From: Carnobacterium mobile DSM 4848
GTDB taxonomy: Bacteria; Bacillota; Bacilli; Lactobacillales; Carnobacteriaceae
DNA length: 64,000 bases
Direction of reading: 5' to 3'
Assembly (NCBI RefSeq): GCF_000744825.1
Contig: NZ_JQMR01000001.1
Span: 2,403,501 to 2,467,500 of the forward strand
Position 1 is the first letter of the stretch, and each line of letters starts with the position of its first letter. Below, piece by piece: positions 7,820 to 15,995 of this stretch. The notes beneath the pieces were generated by a model. That model was not told the origin of the DNA, ran no database searches, and was given only the letters and a program-made list of their open reading frames with translations. A program made the position numbers and the translations under genes.

Positions 7820-9052
7820 ATGGAACAAGAACAAGAAACAGTAAAAACGAAAAGACTAGTTACTTGGTTTTGGAAATGGTTTTTAGATAATAAGGTAGTA
7901 ACGATCTTATTAGTATCCTTATTGCTGTTGTTAAATGTCTTAGTTTTTTCAAAAGTAGCTTATATCTTCAGCCCAATAAGAGATTTCCTTAGTGTGGTCG
8001 GATTACCGATTTTGATGGCCGGTATTTTATACTATTTAGTCAATCCTTTGATTGACTGGTTAGAAATCAAAAAGTTTCCCCGTATTGCGGCTATTCTACT
8101 TGTTTTTATCATTATTATTGCTTTAATTGTTTGGGGTGTAACCACCTTGATTCCCATCATACAAGAGCAAACAGTGAGTTTGATTAAAAACTGGCCGCTT
8201 TATTGGGAGAGTGTAGTGTCGCAAGCAGATAGTTTATTAAGAAGCGACATACTTTCTCAATTTCAGCAACAAGTAAATGACATCAGTCAAAACATTATGT
8301 CTTCCGTATCAAAGCAAGTAACAAATGTTGTCAACACTACGGTTACAAGTATTGGAAATGTTGTTGGAGCAGTTACGAACGTTGTAGTCGCTTTGGTTAC
8401 TATGCCGTTTATTCTGTTTTACTTACTAAAAGATGGACGCAACTTGCCGTATCATATAATGAAAGTTATTCCAACTAAGTTTCGTTTGACAACGTATAAT
8501 TTGTTAACAGAAATCAATACGAAAATCAGTCAGTATATCCGAGGACAATTGTTGGTGGCTTTTTTTGTCGCTTTGATGTTTTGGATTGGATTTGCTGTCG
8601 TAGGGCTGGAGTATGCTGTTACATTAGGAGTGATGGCTGGCTTCTTAAACTTGATTCCCTATTTAGGGTCATTTTTAGCTATGGTACCGGTGGTGATTAT
8701 TGCTTTTGTTACTTCACCGGCTATGCTAGTGAAGGTGCTGATTGTTTTTGCTATCGAACAGACTATTGAAGGTCGAGTCATTCAACCGCAAATTCTAGGC
8801 AGCAACTTAGATATCCATCCCGTTACGATTATTCTCGTTTTACTGACTTCAGGAAAATTATTTGGTATTCCCGGTGTTATTTTAGGAATTCCAGGATATG
8901 CTATTCTAAAAGTCATCCTTGAGTATTTTTTCAACTGGTATCAAAAGCATTCGGGACTATACGAACACGATTATAATCCAGCGAATGAACCAAGTGTGCC
9001 GATTGAAAAAAGGAAAAAGAAGAAAATCAAGAAGAGAAAAAAAGAGGAGTAA
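7820..9052 (+). CDS. AI-2E family transporter (PerM-like membrane protein)
   Basis: This 410-residue polytopic membrane protein has about eight predicted helices: one or two at residues 20-80, one near 95-120, and a cluster from about 185 to 355. The AI-2E/PerM signature appears as GFLNLIPYLGSFLAMVPVV and VIQPQILGSNLDIHPVTIILVLLTSGKLFGIPGVILGIP. Related proteins export autoinducer-2 or act as Na+/H+ antiporters, so the substrate is open. The ATG at 7820 is chosen because AAGGAAG lies 9 nt before it; GTG 7811 overlaps that site. The tail is very basic (KRKKKKIKKRKKEE). Confidence 0.85.
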   Translation: MEQEQETVKTKRLVTWFWKWFLDNKVVTILLVSLLLLLNVLVFSKVAYIFSPIRDFLSVVGLPILMAGILYYLVNPLIDWLEIKKFPRIAAILLVFIIIIALIVWGVTTLIPIIQEQTVSLIKNWPLYWESVVSQADSLLRSDILSQFQQQVNDISQNIMSSVSKQVTNVVNTTVTSIGNVVGAVTNVVVALVTMPFILFYLLKDGRNLPYHIMKVIPTKFRLTTYNLLTEINTKISQYIRGQLLVAFFVALMFWIGFAVVGLEYAVTLGVMAGFLNLIPYLGSFLAMVPVVIIAFVTSPAMLVKVLIVFAIEQTIEGRVIQPQILGSNLDIHPVTIILVLLTSGKLFGIPGVILGIPGYAILKVILEYFFNWYQKHSGLYEHDYNPANEPSVPIEKRKKKKIKKRKKEE

Positions 9053-9053
9053 G

Positions 9054-9085
9054 AGAATCTTAGCAGCTGAACCTGCTAAGATTCT
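9054..9085 (+). terminator. Hairpin after AI-2E family gene
   Basis: A perfect 13-bp stem (AGAATCTTAGCAG with CTGCTAAGATTCT) starts 2 nt after the stop codon. The following tract (TAACTTACTT) is only moderately T-rich. Confidence 0.6.
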
Positions 9086-9146
9086 TAACTTACTTCAAGA
9101 ACCATAGCAGGTAACTAGATATAGTTTTTATTTTTGATAGAGAATT

Positions 9147-9180
9147 AAAGCCAGTGCGGATAATTAACCGCACTGGCTTT
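9147..9180. terminator. Bidirectional terminator between AI-2E gene and azoreductase
   Basis: A perfect 13-bp stem (9147-9159 with 9168-9180) has AAA and TTT at its ends. It sits between convergent genes and can serve both strands. Confidence 0.8.
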
Positions 9181-9186
9181 AATAAT

Positions 9187-9810
9187 TTAAAACGTTTCAC
9201 CTAAAGCAGTTGCATTAACCACTGCATCAGCAACGATTTGAGGAGCATCTTCTGGAGCATAATCCATTCCTTCTACGAATAGTTCATGAAAATCAGAAAC
9301 GCCAATAAAGTTAAAAATAGTTTTGATATAGATACTCGCTGGGTCCTGTCCGCCATAAGTTCCGCCGCTGGCTTGAATGTGCAGTGCTTTTTTATCAGTA
9401 GCTAGACCGACTGGTTGTCCTAATTCATTGTATTTAAATGTTTTTCCAGAAACATTAATTGTATCTATCCAGGCTTTTAGACGGGCCGGTACATTTAGAT
9501 TCCATAAAGGATTAGCTACCACTATTTTATCAGCTGCTAAAAAATTAGCGGTATAATTACCGAATAAAGTGACCTTTTCTTGTTGAACTTCTGATAACTC
9601 GTCAAAAGGAGTGCCAGCTCCAAGAGCAGTCCAAGCATCAAGCAAGTTACGGTCAATTTCTGGAACAGCCATATCGTATAAGTTAGTATCTTCTATAATA
9701 TGGTCAGGATTTGTTTTTTGATACGATTCAATAAAAGCATCCGTTACTTTCATTGAACGGGAAACATCACCAGTTAAGGGATGAGCTCTAACAAGTAATA
9801 ATTTAGTCAT
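9187..9810 (-). CDS. azoR: FMN-dependent NADH-azoreductase
   Basis: The 207-residue flavodoxin-fold enzyme reduces azo compounds and quinones with NAD(P)H using FMN. Visible family motifs are LLVRAHPLTGDVSRSMKV (phosphate-binding loop), DKIVVANPLWNLNVPARLKAWID and LHIQASGGTYGG. The ATG at 9810 is preceded by GAAGG at 9 nt; the frame runs further upstream without a ribosome site. It is divergent from a TetR regulator gene about 230 bp away, so the two might share control. It fits the quinone-stress theme of the neighbouring dioxygenase genes. Confidence 0.9.
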   Translation of the reverse strand: MTKLLLVRAHPLTGDVSRSMKVTDAFIESYQKTNPDHIIEDTNLYDMAVPEIDRNLLDAWTALGAGTPFDELSEVQQEKVTLFGNYTANFLAADKIVVANPLWNLNVPARLKAWIDTINVSGKTFKYNELGQPVGLATDKKALHIQASGGTYGGQDPASIYIKTIFNFIGVSDFHELFVEGMDYAPEDAPQIVADAVVNATALGETF

Positions 9811-9952
9811 TTTGAACATCCTTCTTTCTTTTGTTTTTGTGATGAAAAGAACAATTAATTTTATCTTTATAATCTTACTAAAGATAAGTAGAAGATGCAA
9901 TTGGAAATAAAAAAATAGAAAACGAATTCATCAAAAAAGTAGTCAAAAAAAC

Positions 9953-9981
9953 TTGATTTTTATTTTAGCCTCCCCTATAAT
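9953..9981 (+). promoter_or_regulatory. Promoter of TetR-ABC exporter operon
   Basis: TTGATT (9953-9958), a 17-bp spacer and a perfect TATAAT (9976-9981). The -10 overlaps the TetR operator candidate. Confidence 0.8.
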
Positions 9982-10010
9982 GACAAAGTGTCATTATGAC
10001 GGCATGTCAT
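9977..10010. promoter_or_regulatory. TetR operator candidate: perfect 9-bp inverted repeat plus second dyad
   Basis: ATAATGACA (9977-9985), spacer AAG, then TGTCATTAT (9989-9997) forms a perfect dyad over the -10 and start site. A second, weaker dyad ATGAC-N5-GTCAT follows at 9996-10010 and reuses the same TGTCAT half-site. The position fits autorepression by the TetR protein encoded just downstream. Confidence 0.7.
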
Positions 10011-10037
10011 TTTCAGGAAATGAAAGGAATGAAAAAA

Positions 10038-10658
10038 GTGCCAACTAAAACGTATTTTAATTTATCGGAAGAAAAGCAAAGCCGGTTGGTAGCAGCAGCG
10101 GCAGAGGAATTTTCTCGCGTTCCTTTAAATGAAGCATCAATCAATAATATTATAAAAAAAGCTGAAATTTCGCGCGGCAGCTTTTATCAATATTTTGCAG
10201 ATAAAGAAGACTTGTATTATTATTATCTGAGTTTGCTTAAACAAGATACTCAAAAGATGTTGTTGGATAGTTTTAAAAAAGCGAAGGGAAATTTATTCGA
10301 AGGATACCGTCTTTTTTTTCCCGCTGTACTCACTTTAATCATGGATGAAGAGCATTCTGATTTTTTTAAACATATGTTTTTACACATGGATTACCGTACC
10401 GGTAAAGAAGTAACACCTGATACGGCTAAACATTTAGAAACAGAAAGAAAATCTGATCATCCGCTAAAAAAACACATTGATATGGAAAAATTGAAATTAA
10501 CAGATTCAGAAGATTTTTCTATGTTGATTAAATTTTTGATGACCACTTTATTTGGGACTATAGGAGAAGGCTTCTATAAGAAACACTCGAAGGAAGAAAT
10601 CATTTCAGCATTTAATAAAAAAATAGACTGGATTGAGTATGGTTTAGAAAAAAATTAG
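10038..10658 (+). CDS. TetR/AcrR family transcriptional regulator of the ABC exporter
   Basis: The 206-residue protein has a TetR helix-turn-helix at about residues 25-50 (INNIIKKAEISRGSFYQYFADKEDLYYYYL). A helical ligand-binding region follows. The GTG at 10038 is chosen because AAAGGA lies 9 nt ahead and the resulting N terminus PTKTYFNLSEEK is typical of the group; ATG 10029 in the same frame abuts the ribosome site. It lies 23 bp before two ABC exporter genes, and a perfect dyad covers the shared promoter. It most likely represses the operon until a drug or lipid ligand binds. Confidence 0.9.
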   Translation: MPTKTYFNLSEEKQSRLVAAAAEEFSRVPLNEASINNIIKKAEISRGSFYQYFADKEDLYYYYLSLLKQDTQKMLLDSFKKAKGNLFEGYRLFFPAVLTLIMDEEHSDFFKHMFLHMDYRTGKEVTPDTAKHLETERKSDHPLKKHIDMEKLKLTDSEDFSMLIKFLMTTLFGTIGEGFYKKHSKEEIISAFNKKIDWIEYGLEKN

Positions 10659-10681
10659 CCCATTTAGGAGGAAAGAAAACT

Positions 10682-12403
10682 ATGATAAAACTAGCTAAAC
10701 GAATGAATGGCTTAGCAGTAATTGGAGCAATCTTATTTATGGTTGTCCAAGTTGTCTGTGATTTATATTTGCCCAATTTAACTGCAGATATTATAGACAA
10801 CGGAGTAGCGACAGGAGACGTTGATTATATTATCTCAGTCGGCGTAAAAATGTTGGGTTTCTCTTTATTAAGTGTAGCTGCAGCAACAGGGAATGTTTAT
10901 TTGGCTGCACAGCAATCTCAGTTATTAGGAAAAAATGTTCGAAGTACTATCTTTAAAAAAGTATCTTATTTTTCAAACGATGCAATTGATGAGATTGGAA
11001 CATCCTCGCTGATCACTAGAACGACCAATGATGTGGTCCAAATTCAAATGGTCATCATGATGGGATTAAGAATGATGATTATGGCTCCTATTATGCTAGT
11101 GGGAGCAGGAGTTATGGCTTACAACCGGGAACCTAAGCTTGCCAGTATTTTTCTTTATGTACTGCCGATTTTAGCTGTATTCATGTTAATCATTATGTAT
11201 TTTGGAGTCCCATACTTTAAAAAAATGCAAAGTAAAACGGACCGTTTGAACTTAGTTTTTCGAGAAGGATTGACTGGGATCCGTGTGATCCGTGCATTCA
11301 ATCGAAATGATTCAGAAATAAAACGATTTGACGCAGCCAATAAAGATTTTGCTGATACGTCTATCAAAGCTAATACGATCATGAGTTTTATGATGCCTGT
11401 TATGACCTTGATCATTAGTGCAACCAATATCTCAATTATTTGGTTTGGTGGACACTATATCGGTGATGGGGCTATGGAAGTAGGGAACTTAATTACCTTT
11501 ATGACTTATGCGATGCAAATTTTGATGAGCTTTATGATGTTGTCGATGATTTTCATTTTCATTCCAAGAGGACAAGTGTCTGCTGCTCGTATTAATCAAG
11601 TTTTAGCCACAGAAAGTGCGGTTAAAGATCCAGAAAAACCAACAAAAGTAGATATGGCAAATAAAGGAACATTAGAGTTTGACCATGTTGATTTCCGCTA
11701 TACCGGAGCTGAACAATTAGCCTTAAAAGATATTGATTTTAAAGGGAACAAAGGCGAAATGGTAGCTATCATCGGTGGAACGGGTTCAGGTAAATCGACT
11801 TTAGCTAACTTGATCGCACGTTTTTATGATATTGAATCAGGCAGCATTCGAATCAATGGAGTAGATATTCGTGATATGAATCAAAAAGACTTGCGCAGCA
11901 TGATCGGTTATGCTCCTCAAAAAGCAATTTTATTTACAGGAACGATTCGTTCAAATATGCAATATGGGAAGCCAGATGCAACAGATGAAGAAATTTGGCA
12001 TGCATTAGAAGTTGCACAAGCTAAGAGCTTTGTAGCGGAATTGCCAGACGGTTTAGATAGTCATGTAGAACAAGGAGGAGGAAACTTCTCTGGTGGACAA
12101 AAACAACGGTTAAGTATTGCTCGTGCCCTTGTTTCTAAAGCAGATATATTGGTATTCGATGATTCTTTCTCTGCTCTAGACTTTAAAACAGACGCTGCTT
12201 TACGTAACGCGTTAGTTACAGAAGCAAAAGACGCTGTCGTTGTGATCATTGCCCAAAGAATCAGTACAGTAATGAATGCTAATACTATTTTAGTAATGGA
12301 TGGCGGACAAGTAGTTGGAAAAGGAACACATGAAGAATTAAAAGAAACGAATGAAACATATCAAGAAATTATGAACTCTCAAATGAGAGAGGAGGAAATT
12401 TAA
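10682..12403 (+). CDS. Heterodimeric ABC exporter subunit with degenerate ATP site
   Basis: The 573-residue half-transporter has a six-helix membrane domain (about residues 10-300) followed by an ATPase domain. Walker A (GGTGSGKST) is near residue 365 and the signature is FSGGQKQR. The residue after Walker B is Asp, not Glu (ILVFDDSFSALD), and the H-loop has Gln instead of His (IIAQRIS, near residue 524). This non-canonical site is the known pattern of the LmrC/BmrC/TM287 partner in heterodimeric multidrug exporters. Its stop codon overlaps the start of the canonical partner by 1 bp. RBS: AGGAGG. The substrate is unknown; drugs or lipids are likely. Confidence 0.9.
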   Translation: MIKLAKRMNGLAVIGAILFMVVQVVCDLYLPNLTADIIDNGVATGDVDYIISVGVKMLGFSLLSVAAATGNVYLAAQQSQLLGKNVRSTIFKKVSYFSNDAIDEIGTSSLITRTTNDVVQIQMVIMMGLRMMIMAPIMLVGAGVMAYNREPKLASIFLYVLPILAVFMLIIMYFGVPYFKKMQSKTDRLNLVFREGLTGIRVIRAFNRNDSEIKRFDAANKDFADTSIKANTIMSFMMPVMTLIISATNISIIWFGGHYIGDGAMEVGNLITFMTYAMQILMSFMMLSMIFIFIPRGQVSAARINQVLATESAVKDPEKPTKVDMANKGTLEFDHVDFRYTGAEQLALKDIDFKGNKGEMVAIIGGTGSGKSTLANLIARFYDIESGSIRINGVDIRDMNQKDLRSMIGYAPQKAILFTGTIRSNMQYGKPDATDEEIWHALEVAQAKSFVAELPDGLDSHVEQGGGNFSGGQKQRLSIARALVSKADILVFDDSFSALDFKTDAALRNALVTEAKDAVVVIIAQRISTVMNANTILVMDGGQVVGKGTHEELKETNETYQEIMNSQMREEEI

Positions 12404-14250
12404 TGAGAAATGCAGGATCAAAAATGGCACCCCGCAAAGCCAAGAACTTTTGGGGCACGTTAAAAAGACTGCTTGGTTATATGTCAAGTCGTTTAGTTGC
12501 TGTTGGCTTAGTTTTTGTTTTAGCCATTGTTGGAACTGTCTTGCAGACTAAAACACCGAGAATTTTAGGGGAAGCAACGACAGAAATTTTCAAAGGTGTC
12601 ATGGCAGGAGCTAAGATGCAACAAGCTGGCCAAGCCATGGATAAATTACCAATTGACTTTGATGTGATTAAAAATGTTTTAGTCACTGTAGCTATTTTGT
12701 ATGTTTTATCTGCAGTTTTCCAATATTTCCAACAATTTACCATGACGCGTGTAGCGCAAAGAACGGTTTATGATTTGCGGAAAGACCTAAAAGATAAAAT
12801 GAACAAAGTACCAATGAGTTATTACGACACTCACTCAAACGGAGATATTATGTCACGGGCTGTTAATGACATGGACAATATTGCCAATACGTTGCAACAA
12901 ACCTTGACTCAATTTGTTAACAGTTTCGTCTTGTTTTTTGCCGTATTGTACATGATGCTCAGTATCAGCTGGCAAATGACCTTGATTGCTTTTGTAACAG
13001 TTCCGTTGAGTGTAATTGTGATTGGTTTGATTGCTCCACGTTCACAAAAGCTGTTTGCAAGTCAACAAAAAAAATTAGGCCTATTGAATGACCAAGTTGA
13101 AGAAACTTATGCTGGCCATGTAATTATTAAAACCTATAATCGTGAAGAAGCAGAAATAGAAAACTTTGAAAAACAAAATGAAGAATTGTATCAATCTTCT
13201 TGGAAAGCTCAATTCTTTTCTGGCTTCATTATGCCTATGATGAATTTTGTTAAAAATATTGGTTATTTGCTAGTAGCTGTAGTAGGGGGTATTAAAGTAG
13301 CAAATGGTGGAATGACCTTAGGGGACGTTCAAGCTTTTCTACAATATACCAATCAATTTAGTCAGCCAATGAGCCAAATGGCTAATTTGATCAACACCGT
13401 TCAAGCAACTGTTGCTTCAGCTGAGCGGGTATTTGAAGTGTTAGATGAAGAAGAAATGACAGAAGAAAAATCGAATGTCACACCTATTCAAAATTCACCT
13501 TACAAAATTTCCTTTGAACACGTTCAATTTGGTTATGGTGACGATAATGAAGAATTATTGATGAAAGACTTTAACTTAAATGTTAAAGAGGGCCAAATGG
13601 TTGCTATCGTTGGACCAACTGGAGCAGGTAAATCTACCTTGATCAATCTATTGGAACGCTTTTATGATGTTAAAGGCGGAAGTATCAAATTTGATGGTGT
13701 AGATACCAGAGACATGTCCCGTGATGAATTGCGTTCGCATTTCAGTATGGTATTGCAAGATACTTGGTTATTTAATGGAACAATCCTTGATAATATCAAA
13801 TACGGTAGCGAAAAATATGGTCAAGATGAAGAACGTGTGGCTGCAGCAGCGACAGCGGCTCACGTAGATGATTTTGTTCATACATTGCCTGCTGGTTACG
13901 ATACGATTCTAAATGAAGAAGCCAGCAATATTTCACTTGGGCAACGCCAATTGATTACGATTGCTCGTGCTTTCTTAGTTGACCCTGAAGTCTTGATCTT
14001 AGATGAAGCTACTTCAAGCGTAGATACACGGACAGAAATCTTGATTCAAAAAGCAATGCGCAAGTTATTACAAGGCAGAACAAGCTTTGTTGTTGCTCAC
14101 CGTTTGTCCACTATCCGTGATGCGGATAACATTATTGTGATGAACGAAGGAGACGTAATGGAAACTGGTACACATGATGAATTAATGGCAAAAGGCGGCT
14201 TCTATGCTGATTTGTATAACAGCCAATTTGCTGAACAACCAGCTATCTAA
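12403..14250 (+). CDS. Heterodimeric ABC exporter subunit with canonical ATP site
   Basis: The 615-residue half-transporter has a membrane domain of about 340 residues and an ATPase domain with Walker A GPTGAGKST near residue 404, signature ISLGQRQ, Walker B plus catalytic Glu (VLILDEATSSVD) and H-loop His (VVAHRLS). It is therefore the catalytically complete partner of the preceding subunit (LmrD/BmrD type). An extra loop of about 30 residues follows transmembrane helix 1 (TTEIFKGVMAGAKMQQAG), as in other members of this subfamily. ATG overlaps the upstream TAA by one base. The pair would work together as an ATP-driven drug or lipid exporter under TetR control. Confidence 0.9.
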   Translation: MRNAGSKMAPRKAKNFWGTLKRLLGYMSSRLVAVGLVFVLAIVGTVLQTKTPRILGEATTEIFKGVMAGAKMQQAGQAMDKLPIDFDVIKNVLVTVAILYVLSAVFQYFQQFTMTRVAQRTVYDLRKDLKDKMNKVPMSYYDTHSNGDIMSRAVNDMDNIANTLQQTLTQFVNSFVLFFAVLYMMLSISWQMTLIAFVTVPLSVIVIGLIAPRSQKLFASQQKKLGLLNDQVEETYAGHVIIKTYNREEAEIENFEKQNEELYQSSWKAQFFSGFIMPMMNFVKNIGYLLVAVVGGIKVANGGMTLGDVQAFLQYTNQFSQPMSQMANLINTVQATVASAERVFEVLDEEEMTEEKSNVTPIQNSPYKISFEHVQFGYGDDNEELLMKDFNLNVKEGQMVAIVGPTGAGKSTLINLLERFYDVKGGSIKFDGVDTRDMSRDELRSHFSMVLQDTWLFNGTILDNIKYGSEKYGQDEERVAAAATAAHVDDFVHTLPAGYDTILNEEASNISLGQRQLITIARAFLVDPEVLILDEATSSVDTRTEILIQKAMRKLLQGRTSFVVAHRLSTIRDADNIIVMNEGDVMETGTHDELMAKGGFYADLYNSQFAEQPAI

Positions 14251-14292
14251 TAAGATAAAATAAGAGATTGACTCAAAAGTATAATTAGTTAG

Positions 14293-14341
14293 AAAAAAGT
14301 AGAAAGCGCCAAAGTTATTTGGCAGCTTTCTACTTTTTTTT
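14293..14341 (+). terminator. Intrinsic terminator of exporter operon
   Basis: A 15-bp stem ending in GTAGAAAGC and GCTTTCTAC, with a further GCC/GGC pairing inside, runs into T8. Confidence 0.85.
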
Positions 14342-14430
14342 ACTAGTTATTAGTTTTTTGAATCGACAGTTTTTTGCTTAGAGGAATTAGTACTTAATGT
14401 AGTATGTTTCTTCAATCAAAGCGGTTCTGC

Positions 14431-14736
14431 GGACAACTTTTTACAAAAACGCAGTGTGTTTGTCCCGCAAAGGCATTTCATGGACAACTTTCTACAAAAA
14501 CGCAATGAGTTTGTCCCGCAACGGCATTTCGCGGACAACTTTTTATAAAACTGCAATGAGTTTGTCCCGCAAAGGCATTTCATGGACTGCTTTCTATAAA
14601 AACGCAATGCGTTTGTCCCGCAACGATATTTCATGGACAACTTCCTACAGAAATGCCATGAGTTTGTCCCACAACAGCATTTCATGGACAACTTTCTACA
14701 AAAACGTCATGAGTTTGTCCCATAAGAGTATTAAAG
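14431..14736. repeat. Tandem array of six 51-bp repeats at the 3' end of the NERD gene
   Basis: Six consecutive units of exactly 51 bp begin with GGACAACTTT (one begins GGACTGCTTT) and contain TTTGTCCC; units start at 14431, 14482, 14533, 14584, 14635 and 14686. Each unit carries GGACAA and TTGTCC, so hairpins can form within and between units. The last unit overlaps the stop codon of the minus-strand NERD gene (14731-14733), so the array is the 3' untranslated region of that mRNA. Because 51 is a multiple of three, reading frames stay open on both strands; neither has an obvious ribosome site. There are no spacers, so it is not a CRISPR. Confidence 0.9.
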
Positions 14737-15603
14737 AAGAGTATTAAGAACACGCCTGATTCTTTTTTTTGTAACGGCCTTGTTGCACCAGCGAAATAGC
14801 ATTTCTGTATTTAGATTATTATCTGGAAAAAGTAGCTGATATTCTTTGATACTGGCTAAGAGCGCAGAATTAATAGAGCGTTCATACATACATGAACAAC
14901 AATGGTACTTTATTCGTTGCAGCTCTAAATGGAAAGAATTGCATTTTTCGCAACAGATTCCTTTGCGTAAGTCGCTAAATGAATAATTTGGAATATCATT
15001 CTTAAATGGAGTTGGTTCAATTTGGTGTGCAGCAAAGTCTGCAGCAATTTTTTTATGAAAAGCAGTCAAAGGTATACTCTGGTTTTCCAACGTAGTAAAA
15101 TGCTTGTTCAACTGTGTTGGCAATAAAATATTTTCTCGCCTTGGAGCATTAAATAGAGTAAATTCTGGATTCACATAAGTAACATAGGCTTTGACGTCGA
15201 TATCATACTGAAGTTCTTTTAGGAAAAGGATGAGTTTATTTTTAGTAGTTTGTACTTGAATAAGCGGATTACTTACTTTAAAATTCGGGAGTTTTAACAA
15301 CATCTCTTCTCCATAACAATATTCCCCACTATAATTTTTAATTTCGTATAAATAAATCGCTTTATTAGTTAAAATCAATGAATCAATTTGAAAGGCGTTT
15401 GAAGCATCAGGCCGCAACAATAAGTCATTCATAATTAAACAGTTTTTACTCAACTGAGTGCTCATCTGATCAAAGACCCTTTCACCTGCAAAACCTTTCT
15501 GCAACTGTTGCAGGTATTGTCTCTCTTTGGGTGTTAGTTCCCCTCTTTTTGCCAAAGATTCCATAATCTTTAGCGAAACAGGTTTTTCTCGCTTGTACTC
15601 CAT
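14731..15603 (-). CDS. NERD (nuclease-related) domain protein with C-terminal zinc ribbon
   Basis: The 290-residue protein has a NERD domain at about residues 35-150: GFAGERVFDQM, then FQIDSLILTNKAIYLYEIKNYSG, where the D and the E-x-K of the nuclease-like fold are visible, then NPLIQVQTTKN. A zinc-ribbon-like cysteine set follows (CCEKC near residue 220 and CCSC about 20 residues later). NERD proteins resemble restriction endonuclease folds; their cell role is poorly known. The ATG at 15603 follows GGGAGGA. It is a single-gene transcript whose 3' end carries the 51-bp array. Confidence 0.8.
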   Translation of the reverse strand: MEYKREKPVSLKIMESLAKRGELTPKERQYLQQLQKGFAGERVFDQMSTQLSKNCLIMNDLLLRPDASNAFQIDSLILTNKAIYLYEIKNYSGEYCYGEEMLLKLPNFKVSNPLIQVQTTKNKLILFLKELQYDIDVKAYVTYVNPEFTLFNAPRRENILLPTQLNKHFTTLENQSIPLTAFHKKIAADFAAHQIEPTPFKNDIPNYSFSDLRKGICCEKCNSFHLELQRIKYHCCSCMYERSINSALLASIKEYQLLFPDNNLNTEMLFRWCNKAVTKKRIRRVLNTLL

Positions 15604-15980
15604 TATTCGTATCCTCCCTTATTACATTCTCCTCATCGTTTAATTACGCATTTTAGAGAGAAAGTCATCTTTAAATAGTAAAATAAAGATCAAACACTCA
15701 AAAATAAAACACGCATCAAAGTTTCACCTCTAATTTTCTACACAAAAAAACCATCTTAGCAGGAGTAGCTAAGATGGAAAGGGTTGGGTTCTTTTAAACC
15801 TGGAGGAGGCAAAAGAAAAAAATAAAAAAGTTGGTTGTTTTTGGTATGTCTTTAGTATAGAAAGAAATTGTGAAGAACTTGTGATAAAAGATAAGTTATT
15901 TCGTGAAACTAGTCAAAATACAAGAAGAAATAAAAATAGGTAAATAAATAACCAACGTGTTAAACTAAAAGAAAAAGAAA
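15604..15980. other. Intergenic region between NERD gene and acetyltransferase
   Basis: No gene is supported here. It contains a strong hairpin with a T-run on the minus strand (15743-15778) that follows no visible minus-strand gene. It also contains a GGAGGAGG motif (plus strand, 15802-15809) with no usable start codon after it. Confidence 0.5.
15743..15778 (-). terminator. Orphan intrinsic terminator (possible small RNA end)
   Basis: A perfect 10-bp stem CCATCTTAGC / GCTAAGATGG with a 7-nt loop is followed on the minus strand by TTTTTTT. The nearest upstream sequence on that strand is non-coding, so it may end an untranslated RNA. Confidence 0.6.
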
Positions 15981-15995
15981 ATGAGGGAGAGTAAA

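Noticed and set aside
14431-14736. CRISPR array
   Set aside because: Units are contiguous 51-bp repeats without spacers, and no cas genes are present.
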